Assembly: GCA_018806985.1 (NCBI GenBank)
Contig: JADANN010000242.1
Coordinates: 62,001-126,000 of the forward strand
Source of the DNA: Angiostrongylus vasorum
Taxonomy: Eukaryota; Nematoda; Chromadorea; Rhabditida; Metastrongylidae
DNA: 64,000 nucleotides
Direction: 5' to 3'
Part shown: positions 54,616 through 64,000 of the stretch, one piece after another
How positions within the stretch are numbered: position 1 is the first letter of the stretch
Layout of the letters: each line of letters begins with the position of its first letter
Program-made: the position numbers and the translations under genes
Notes under the pieces: model-generated
What the model saw: the letters and a program-made list of their open reading frames with translations, nothing else
The model's database searches: none
Told to the model about the DNA's origin: nothing

Positions 54616-56696
54616 TTATACCTGTAGGCTCCAATAAGTCGTTATTTAGACGAAATGTGTATTCAGTTAACGATGCGTTGAATACATAGCGATATCCATG
54701 AAGGATAGGTGAACGCCTAGCGCTTTTTTCCTCCACACTTTGCGAACAAAGTGAAATTTTCTTCACAGGTTTCTCCAAATATTTAGCATTCCAGCGATAT
54801 TGAGCCTTAAAAAATAATAAAAAATAAGGTATTGGGAATGGTGGTTTCTTTAGACATGGCACTCCGCTGTTTTTACTTTGCCACCTAAGGTTTCATTCTG
54901 AAATGGCAACTTGTGCAACACGTTCTTTTAGACGAAGGAAAGGATTGTCGAATGACAAACATTTGAGATGCTTGTAATTTATTTTTTAGAAAATTCCTCC
55001 GAAAAGTATGGCAAAGCACTAATATTATTCTGTTTTTCTTAGTGAGACATAGATATCACGACGACTTATTCGTGATACCTACAGCTTTATTAAGGTGTAT
55101 AGTGTTGACTAGGTGCAAAATAAAGCCGCGAATTTGTTAAAAGTGCGAAAAAAAACAATAAACTGAGCTTAGTTAAGATCAAAGATAAGTATATAAGGAA
55201 AGAGGAAGGTTTGGTATGAACGTGGAAAGAATTTTGGGTTTTGTTTGTCCTGAACGTGAATACTGAAATGAGGTTATGTAGCAAGCTAAGAAGTCGCGTT
55301 CTTGTCGGCACACGAAGCTCGCCAACGAACATTGCAATTCTTGAACCTTTCGGAATTTCCAATTCCCAGCAGGTGGGCAGCCAACAGCACTTGGGAATTC
55401 GAGCGTCGTTCCTTCATCATCTCATCATTCCATTCTGCTTCCACTTACATCACGCACCACAGGAGAACGTTGTTGCTGACGTCATTTCACATCATTGTCT
55501 CCCTCGTTTGTGATTGGCTTATTAAGCTTGTCCTTTTATTTATACGTTTGAAAAGAATGCGATTTCTAATCATTTTTGTGCGATTATTTGTAACGTTTTA
55601 TGGCAAAGTCGGGACCTAATTTGGCCAAAAAAATTTCACTGCCAATCAAAGACGGAGGGAGATGCTATATACCCACGTCTAAACTGTTGCTCTGTTTATG
55701 TTTTACTTCCGTTTTTCCCAAAAATGGACTTAATTTTGCGCACGTCGTTAGAAAGCAAATGTCAGTGTACGCCAGTGATATCCTCAATGTACGCTATTTT
55801 AGCACTAATTTTAGAGTCTGCAAATGGACGAAGTTTATGATTAAGCTAGCGTGAACGAACCACATAAAGGATAAAAATGTTGCGAGTTTGTTCTTACATA
55901 ACAGAAGTATCTAAGAATTCAGTAATATAAAGTCAATACAAGCAATAAATAACTGTAGAACAATAAAGAACGGGATTGGTAACGAATTTCTTTCAAAGCT
56001 TTGCCGCCTTATAGTAGAGAATCAATCAGCGAGTCGGTTCATCAGCAAGTACCCACCAAGTAGTTGGTTCTTGTGGACCAGGTCTCAGGGATCTCATGTC
56101 CCACCGTACGGGATGTGGGCGGTACAGCGCAGAACGCATGCCTCACAGCCCCATCGATTGTGTGACCACTGTCCCCGTAGAGTTCGGCAGGGGTGGTGCC
56201 GAGGTGGATATCCGCTCCGACTCTGACCGCTCGGCAGAACGAACCTCATGCTTCGTCTCGTCCACTTCCGTCTGAAAATCAGACGAACAGGTCGGCTGTT
56301 CTGCTCTCATACTGATCCCGTTCCATTGGGCAAATTGACCGTATCGGCAGTGAGAGAGACATTCAAAGGTGAGCATTGAACGTAATAGAGTGATGGTCCA
56401 CTGTTTATCCATCAGTGTTCCAGTGTTCGGTCTTTATTATCCGCAATTCCCTTTTTTCATAGGGAAATGCCAAATAGTACCCTAAGTAGGTAGGGAGATT
56501 ACGAATAGAAGTGTATTGCCTGGTGCTAAAGTGTCCAGTCCGAATGCCTAGCATTCCATGTGTTTTTTCTCGAATGTTAAACAGTATTGTAAAAAAAATG
56601 AAGTCTTAGAAAGAATGATCGTTTAGGAAATGTTGCGGTAAGTTGGTGAAGTATTCATCGCGTAAATACTTGAAGTTCCTGTCAAACAACTTTTAG
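54616..56696. other. Upstream region of transhydrogenase; 5' exon(s) not found
   Basis: The first recognised NNT exon (56697) starts in mid-codon, so at least one 5' exon with the mitochondrial presequence must lie upstream, presumably here. I searched for a PKE-like coding end in front of a donor and did not find a convincing one. Confidence 0.5.
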
Positions 56697-59600
56697 GTGA
56701 ACATCGTGTTGCGTTGAGTCCGGCCGCTGTTAAACAACTATGTGGTAAAGGGTTTAACGTCCAGGTAAGTTATTTTGATGCTTTCTTCATGCTTCTCGTG
56801 ATTTTACCTTTTTAAATAGGCTTCGGTTTCTTTCTGTGCCCACGAGTTTGTGATTCACCGTGTGCATTATGTGCGCATGTGGCGCAGTGGTCAGAGGCGC
56901 CGAGGAATACACATGAGATCGATTCCGGCGCTCGGGGCCCACCAGGTCTTCCATCCCTTCGAGGTTGTCAGTTTGTTACTAGGCTTGCCTGCGAGGACAG
57001 CAACACTGGCTCGATACATTGGTAGGCCAGCGCGAGTCATTGTAAAGACCAGATATGCATCCAGTAACCTCCAAACGATCCTAAATGAAGTCGAGTGCAT
57101 GGCGCCTCCCTAAGGAATAGATCAACGCCGAGAGTTTTATCCTTTTTATGTGCATTATCTGCTGTTCATGGCCGAATGCTAGCTCTAATCAACGGAAGTT
57201 GTGTATTCATTGTTCAAGTCCTCAGCTGTGAGCTGCTGTTATTGTTTCGACTAGGAATCTTTCTGTCCTAGGGCTAGACAGAGCTATGATGTGACAAGTG
57301 AACTATCAGAGCACATATGAAAAGCATATGCATAGCACCGCTCTCGTAACGACCGGTTAGTTCATGCACCATCGATTAGTTTTTTCGGTCTTTGGTTGTC
57401 AGGCATTGATTGGGAGAAATGCATTTTTGGAGGTGATGAATGAGCCAGTGTGACGGCGAATGCAACTGCACGACCATCACTTGAGCTTCCACCTTTTTGT
57501 TTAAATTGACATGCATCCAGGCAAAATGTAAATCAAACAGCCTAGAGGCACTAGTGCTCTGTCCAAGAGGAATACCTTCCACATGGTGGAGAGGTGGTGG
57601 CTACTTTTTTTTATGAATCTGTAAGTTGATCGATACTCAAATATAATAGTGGTATGGTTTGAACACCAAAATCATGTGATGAGATCCTTTTTCATTGAAA
57701 TTCGAGGTAACGCTCCCTCCTTGAATTACTTAGTGGTCGAGGCACTTTTGTTACATGAAGGATAAAAGATAAAGCTCTCGGCGTTGATCAATCCCCTGAG
57801 GGATGCGCCATGCATTCGACTTTATTAAGCGTCGTTAGAGGCGATTAAATGCATCTCTGGCCTTTCACAATGACTTGCGGTAGTCTACCAATGCATCGAG
57901 CCAGTGCTACTTTCCTCCCAGGCAAGTTTGGTACCAATCTGTCGACCTGGGAGGGATGGAGGAGCTTGGTGGCCTGCGGAGCAGGGGATCGATCCCATAT
58001 TCATGGGGAGGGCTCTTCCGACTACTGTGCTCCATGCGCCCTTTTTGTTACATGCCTCGATGTAAATGTAAGCGTATTGCATGCTAACTGATGTTGTAAA
58101 CTACACTAGTAATCGATTTTTTTGCGATGGTTTAATGGAAGAAATATCGTCATGCTTTGTAGCTTAACGTGTAGTTTTTTTTCGACTTTTTATTCGTCTG
58201 GTTTTTCACAGCAACGGTGAAATTGTTTTTCAAAAGCGACTTTCATTAAAACTCGGCACGAAGCATTCAATGTTTTGTTGTTTTAACGAGCTTACGAGGT
58301 TGTTTACGAGGAGCCCTTCGTATTGGCCAACGTGTTGGCACTTTCGCCTCCGTCAGGAAGCGAGTTGACTGGCCTTAACAGTTGTTTTTTGTGTTGTGCC
58401 TCTTCGTAGTGGCAATGTAATGGAACAGCCCACAAACGAAGTTACCTTACTAGGCACTACCTTTCTATACGGAATGGTCCTTGACTGTTCCCTCATTGTC
58501 ATGAAATTGTTTGCTTCTATGAAGATAGTACATCCTGGAGCATCCGATTTTTTTCATTAAAACTCGATGTGAATGGATAACGTGGTTATATATTTATTAA
58601 TATACACTTAAGTACTTAATACTACATCGTCTGCGATCAAAAACCGTGCTGGTTTCACTGTTTCTTACATGGGTTTGGTTACCATGCAGCTATCACCGAA
58701 AGAGGTCGTTAGAGTTGAGATTTGAGGGTTTCTAATGTTCCTTCCCCAACGACGTGTTAAATGCTGTTTGAAAGTGACTCTCTCGGAGTCGCGATATATC
58801 TGTGCTGTAGCGTTCCCACATCTTCACCACAAGCAGCAGTCACTGCTTGTGGATTAGAGGTTTCAGTGTTGGACTATTGCAGGATCCTAGCGATTTCTGT
58901 GAGTGCAGAAAATCCAGCGATTATGTGACTAGTCGTAAGACAATGTATTTAACAAACGGGATTCACCGACCCAAGAAGCAATGGGTTTTGGAACTTAAAT
59001 TAGGTTGGAGCGAAGTAAATGCTTTCATCTCTTTGTTACCTTCTTTTGCAGAAGTTTCTACGTTTTCTGAGCCGCCCACAACAGTTCTTTTTCGTTACTA
59101 TGTTCTCGATGAACTCAGGCAATGTTTTTAATGTAGCCATTCCAGAATGACTAGGGCTTCTTTCAATTTTGCCGAATTGGCCTTATCTTATTGATCGTTG
59201 ACGTATTTGCTCAGTGCCAAGATGAACAGAAGTCGGTCATGGAAACGAAATATTGTCGTTATTGTTGCGAAATACTCTTGCCCAAAAAGTTTTTTGGCAA
59301 TGATTTCTGTTTTAAGATCTGTCTTAACAGGATGCAGCTATTGTGTTTGTAGAGATCTTGGTTTATATAAGGATAATATTGAATAACACGAATACATCGT
59401 GAATCAAATCCTTGTCACATTCCAAACACATGAACCTCCACCCACTTACTTACATTACTGGAAGTAGTATTAGAATGAATAGGTTCGACACAACGTTACT
59501 AACACCTATTTTTTTCTCGCAGTCATCACATTACTTTAATTTCTTCATTACCATTCATAGACGCTATTCGGTGTGCTCTATATTCATCAGATTACAGAAA

Positions 59601-62600
59601 TTCTAGGTGGAAAACGGTGCTGGCACCGGTGCTTGCTGGACTGATGAAGAATATGTCAGCCAGGGGGCAAAAATCGTCGATGATAAGGCGGCATTTCAAG
59701 CGGATATTGTTTTTAAAGGTATGTTTGTTAGCATGTATAGAATTTGTTGTTCTGATTTAGAGTTGTGGAGCCAAAATAATGACCGCGTTTGTGGCACTCC
59801 ACCAACTTTTATGAGCTGAAGTTTAATAGTGCAAAAAGGTGTGGGAGTGGGTGGGTAAATGAACGGTTAAGGGGGTGAGAATAGTTGTAATTCTAGGAAC
59901 AGCTGCACATGTTGAAAATCTGACTACTTTTCTATTGAATACACTATTGTTCCAGTTCTCATAATGTTATAGTGGAAGTTACAGGTGCGCCCTCCATCGC
60001 TAAGTGAGGTACCGTTGCTCAAAAGCGATGCAACACTGATTTCATTTATATATCCAGACGCCAATAAGGCGATTGTCGATGAATTGGCAAAACGAAAACT
60101 AAATGTTATTGCAATGGACTGTGTCCCGAGGATATCTAGAGCTCAGGTGTTCGATGCACTGTCATCCATGGCAAACATCGCTGGGTACCGTGCTGTCGTT
60201 GAAGCTGCTCATCATTTTGGTCGATTCTTTACTGGACAAATCACTGCCGCTGGCAAGGTTTAATTCGTCTCTTCGGTTACTGAAGTTTGTAATGCTGTAG
60301 AACTCATGCGAAGTAATTTCTGCTCACTTAGCATCTGAACTTCACTCTCACGAATTTCTTTATTTAAAGATGCATTTTTTTCCATCCTTCTGTATAGATG
60401 TTCACTTGACTAAGTTTAGGATAAGTGTTATTATTGTGCAACTCGAAATATTCAGTAAAATTAAACGGCTGTCAATCAAAGTGCATTCCAGGTCCCACCA
60501 GCTAAAGTATTAGTTATTGGAGGTGGTGTTGCTGGTCTCAGCGCAATAGGTACAGCAAGAGGAATGGTTTGTAGTTTTCTGGATCTTTAATTTTCTCGTA
60601 CATCACAGGTTCATCAGATTCTTTAACTCAGGCTTACTTTATCAAAGTAATAACTGATATAGTTCAAAGTACTGGTTAGGCTGATTTGGGCATTGGTGTA
60701 TTAGCACAAGAGATATAAGAACACGCCTAGATAGAAGTAGTCTTCTAAAAGGATTTGGACTTCGTTATACTCCAAAGAAGGTTGCCTATTTGTTGACGGA
60801 GCCATTCTAAAGCATGTAATTCTTAAGTTAATACTGCTTTAGGGGTGCTATAGTTCGAGGTTTTGACACCAGAGAAGCAGTTAAAGAACAAATACAGTCG
60901 CTGGGCGGCGAATTTCTTACTGTTTCCGTCAAAGAAGAAGGCGAGGGAATCGGAGGTTATGCCAAAGAGATGAGCAAGGAATTTCTCGAAGTAAATGTTT
61001 TAACTGAAGGTTTGCTAGAAATCTAAATAATTTGTGGATGGCTTGCAAAGTACTACAGGCTGAAATGGCTCTCTTCGCAAAACAATGCAAGGATGTGGAT
61101 ATAATCATTTCGACTGCACTTATCCCAGGGAAGCCAGCACCTCGGCTGATCACAGAGGTTTGAAAATTCAACTTCATTTAGTTTAACTTGAAAAAAAAAG
61201 AAATTACTAGCAAATTCGCGATCGCAAATTATGCAAAGTGTTCGTTTTACTTCGCGCAGTTTGTTTTGGTGCTTCCAGGCTTGGTTCCCGAGAATCCATT
61301 TTTTACATTTAATATTTTGCAAATACAAAATATTTTCGCAGATTTTAACCTTTTTACTTACTGCCTACTGTTTTTGACGGCAGGGTATATTACGAAATAT
61401 AACTTCAACAAAGCTGAGATATTTGCAAAACTCTGGACCGCAGGTGCCTATGGTGGGGAACGAACGCGCTATTGTCCTTTCCGGGGAGTAACGCGTTCAC
61501 CACCACACCATGCGGGTCCTTCGTTTTGCCTGTCTCTCAGCTAGTTCTATCGATCTTTTTGCCATCAGCAATCACCCGTCAACGGGATTGATCTGGGGAG
61601 CCCAAATCGGCATTGAACCCAGTTAAGCTGAGGCTATAGTTATAATCACAATTTCTGAGCTGAGTTTTGCAAATATCTCAGCTTCGTTGAAGTTATATTT
61701 TCGCAGAATTTTGTTCGTCTGATATAATTCTCTGGTCGGGTATTTCGCTTTCTCTGTTAAGTTTCATCCAGAGAGCTACCAATGGAATAAGAAGGAATGA
61801 AAAAATAATCTGTGAAATCTAAGTGTTTTACAAATGAGTGTTTAATCTTTAATGCACAGGACATGATTCGTTCTATGCGTACTGGTAGCGTAGTAGTTGA
61901 CCTGGCCGCTGAAGCCGGTGGTAACATCGAAACGACGAAGTCTGGAGAGTGTTACACAAAGCATGGAGTCGTTCACATAGGATATGTTGATCTGCCGTCC
62001 AGGTTCGCTTATCAAGTTGTACTACAGAACATCTTACAGAGCAATAGGGACATGTTCACACCGATTTTTTTTTCCCATTTTTCTCTTTTCTTCGCATTTG
62101 AAAGGTTTTTGTTCCAACGAAATACTTGCTTACTTACTTGGATACTTAGACGGCCCGTCCTCACTAATTGTGCGGGCCCCAGCATCAATTCCAGTTTTTC
62201 GGAGTTTTGCCGGGTTAGCCACTGTGGTTCACTGGAGACCCGAGGTCAGCCTGGCCAAAGCCTGCCCCCTGGTCGTCACCACCAAAGGCAGTCGCAGCCC
62301 TTGTGGATCCGAGTGCGTGCGGTTTACCACCATGCGACCAGTTTCATACCAGGACGGCAGTGGATCATGGTATTGGTTCTCTCTTAGCCAGGCTTCCTGA
62401 TGGAAACGCTGGGCTCCTTATCTTGGGAGACCCTGCCGGAAGGACAATCTCACCGTTGCACATCGCACTCCGACACCCAAGAACACCTGCCAGCCACGAT
62501 GATATGGTAAACCGTCGGGTCGTTTAGGGAAATAGCTTTCTATTAATCTAAAGTAAAGTATTCTTCCTAAAAATAGGATATCGGTGTCCAAAGTGAGATT

Positions 62601-63555
62601 TAAGAAGAAGAATTATGCCACTAACAAACATTTATGATTGAACGGAAGCGTGTTGAATTAAATTACCATGTTTTAGGGTTTCGTCTTGTTTCCAGAAGAT
62701 TTTGACATCTTGGTTCTTTTTAGCATTTTATCACCACAAGCCAGGTTGAAACATTACAAGTATGTTTTTAAGATTGCCCAATCAAGCTAGCACGTTGTAC
62801 GCTAACAACATTTCGAAGCTACTGATGTATATGTCTGATAAGGATGGGTTTAAGATTAATTTGACCGACGAGGTGAGTATGTAAGAACATCCTGGTACAA
62901 CATTATTTTCACTGGATGACTAACATATTGTCCGCTATATGCATTGATTCTGATGCATAACTTTTCGAAAGGGCTAACGTTTTTCAAGTTCCAATGAACA
63001 TGCCTCAGTTCATACTACTTTTTTTAGTTGAAATAAAGATTGGTGGAATATACAGTTTTTTTGCCAACAGGTCACATGCTCGTTTACAAGTTTTATTTCA
63101 CCACAATGAGTTTCCATTCTTGTGTTGTCAAAGAACCGTTTTTTTTGACATCCAGGCACATTTTTCGGGCAGTAGAAGTAGTTGAAGGACAAAAATTTCT
63201 TCCAGGTAGACACAGTTATGTTCTCAGATACGTTACTGATGGTTGTAGCCGCTGTGGTTGTGTTGAAATTTTTAGCATTTTGAGCTGTTTGAGCTTTTTG
63301 AGTACTAAACAGAACTGGAACGGAAATGATTTATATACACCATTAGAGCGTTAGGTCAAAGTCTGTCATATTCTGAGGTTCCTAAGTGCTTTATTTACAA
63401 AAAAATTGTGAAGTTATTGAAAGGCATCATTATGATGAAAGTGTGTAGAATGTTGAACTCTTTAGGTTGTTCGCAGTGCTACAGTGCTACATCGTGGGGA
63501 ACAATTGTGGCCACCTCCAGTAACAGCTAGTCCTTCGCCGATGAAGAGTGTTAAG
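56697..63555 (+). CDS. nnt-1: Mitochondrial NAD(P) transhydrogenase, N-terminal part (partial at both ends)
   Basis: Exons: 56697-56764, 59607-59718, 59985-60257, 60492-60566, 60843-60990, 61059-61157, 61860-62002, 62773-62872, 63466-63555; it continues beyond the window. The enzyme, in the inner mitochondrial membrane, uses the proton gradient to make NADPH from NADH. What is seen is domain I (NAD(H)-binding, alanine-dehydrogenase-like). It includes [34 protein letters not shown] with the R-Q-D loop, [15 protein letters not shown], the nucleotide-binding [68 protein letters not shown] and [14 protein letters not shown]. Oddities: exons 59985 and 60843 each start with one G too many to keep the frame set by the preceding exon; the other six junctions agree. 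The first intron holds two SINEs, and later introns a MITE and a family-3 repeat. The 5' exon and the membrane and NADP domains are not in view. Confidence 0.93.
56871..57150 (+). mobile_element. tRNA-derived SINE, family 1, copy G
   Basis: Full-length, in the first visible NNT intron: head GCGCATGTGGCGCAGTGGTCAG, core TGCCTGCGAGGACAGCAACA, end GATCAACGCCGAGAG. Confidence 0.9.
57765..58043 (-). mobile_element. tRNA-derived SINE, family 1, copy H
   Basis: Full-length minus copy, in the same NNT intron as copy G and in opposite orientation: AAAGCTCTCGGCGTTGATCA to CTACTGTGCTCCATGCGCCC. The pair could form a hairpin in the pre-mRNA. Confidence 0.9.
61393..61703. mobile_element. Palindromic MITE, complete copy with tRNA-like core
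   Basis: Left arm 61393-61433 (CGAAATATAACTTCAACAAA...) and right arm 61662-61703 are near-perfect reverse complements of about 41 bases. On the minus strand the core has a B-box-like GTTCG-type segment (GGGGAACGAACGCG on plus) and an A-box-like TGGTGTGGTGGTGAACG. It lies in the NNT intron before exon 61860. Confidence 0.9.
62131..62527 (+). mobile_element. Family-3 repeat, full-length copy
   Basis: About 395 bases starting ACTTACTTGGATACTTAGAC and ending ATGATATGGTAAACCGTCGGG. It matches 30588-30970 along its length and parts of 47936, 53700 and 33472. It is GC-richer than its surroundings, in an NNT intron. ORFs overlapping it are not supported as genes. Confidence 0.8.
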
Positions 63556-63593
63556 GTGAATTCTAGAGGTCGATGCATTACTGATTAAACTAT

Positions 63594-64000
63594 GACCAAA
63601 TATAACTATAATGTTGCTGAAGTGTTTGCAAAACTTCGGCCCGCTGGTGTTTGCGGCGGGGACCGAACACGCTATTACCCCCTTCCGGGGGGGGTGGGGG
63701 GGGAGGGAGGGTGGGAGGGGGGGCAAAAAAAAGAGTAAGCATTAAGTAAAGAGTAAGAACATTGTGGTTTATACAACAGCTTCAGCTTAACTGGCTTCAA
63801 TGCCGCTCTCCAGATCAATCCCGTTGGTGGCTCATTGCTGGTAGCGTCCATAGGTCATCAACACAGCTGAGAGAAAGGCGAAACGAAAGACGCGCATGGT
63901 GTGGTAGTGAATGCGTTGGCCCTTGGAAAGGGCAAAAGCGTGTTCGAATACCATTGCAGACACCAGCGGTCCGGTGTTTTGAAAATATCTCAGCATCCAC
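63594..64000. mobile_element. Palindromic MITE with G-rich insert, runs to the window edge
   Basis: The left arm begins at 63594 (AAATATAACTATAATGTTGC, GTGTTTGCAAAACTT). The right arm is at the very end (TGAAAATATCTCAGCATCCAC). The interior matches the other copies in reverse (CAGATCAATCCCGTTG; GCATGGTGTGGTAGTGAATG). A G-rich run occupies 63687-63723. Confidence 0.75.
63687..63723 (+). repeat. G-rich run with G-quadruplex potential
   Basis: Several G-runs of three to eight bases are separated by single T or A bases, followed by an A-run. It sits in the MITE core where other copies read CCTTTCCGGGG-like sequence. Confidence 0.85.

Noticed and set aside
54108..54689. 193-codon ORF
   Set aside because: Its second half is the SINE copy F; the first half has no homology that I can recognise.
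61812..62400. 191- and 138-codon ORFs
   Set aside because: The start overlaps the real NNT exon 61860-62002 and then runs through intron and the family-3 repeat.

Overview
The window looks like nuclear DNA of a nematode, most likely a strongylid (hookworm-like) worm. Coding exons are small and AT-moderate, and 3' splice sites are of the nematode TTTCAG/TTTTAG type. The conserved proteins are metazoan. The intergenic DNA is full of RTE-type retrotransposon remnants, tRNA-derived SINEs and long (TA)n arrays. The order level is an inference from protein and repeat character; no species is claimed.

Layout. (1) 187-7019 (+): TMCC-family gene (transmembrane and coiled-coil ER protein) in 13 exons. 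(2) 10.0-11.45 kb (-): degraded, multi-exon 7TM chemoreceptor-like gene (low confidence). (3) 12.89-14.0 kb (-): broken RTE retrotransposon. (4) 17.96-18.67 kb: inverted repeat plus a large compound trinucleotide array with about 74 uninterrupted AGC units. (5) 19738-20813 (+): SoxB-type HMG-box gene with one extra A inside the HMG box. (6) 20.8-31.7 kb: gene-poor, with microsatellites, SINEs and an RTE 3' fragment. (7) 33.6-35.9 kb (-): RTE with endonuclease and RT remnants, interrupted by a palindromic MITE. (8) 37.3-40.45 kb: an internally duplicated, unrecognised segment. (9) 42167-52333 (+): kynureninase in 12 exons, split by a 6.8 kb repeat-bearing intron. (10) 56697-63555 (+, runs off the right edge): N-terminal part of mitochondrial NAD(P) transhydrogenase.

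The genes do not form an evident operon. Two are metabolic. Kynureninase feeds the kynurenine pathway, which supplies the aromatic precursor of rhodoquinone in nematodes. Transhydrogenase makes mitochondrial NADPH. SoxB is a DNA-binding developmental regulator and TMCC acts at the ER.

The most notable pattern is in reading frame. Of about 33 introns worked out, three acceptors (one in kynureninase, two in transhydrogenase) carry exactly one G too many after AG to keep the conserved protein in frame. The SoxB HMG box has a +1 A in a homopolymer. Either the assembly has +1 indels or something unusual happens at these junctions; RNA reads would decide. The second notable thing is the repeat landscape: at least eight near-complete copies of one tRNA-headed SINE, a TIR element that also carries a tRNA-like core, and a third conserved element of about 390 bp of unknown type.
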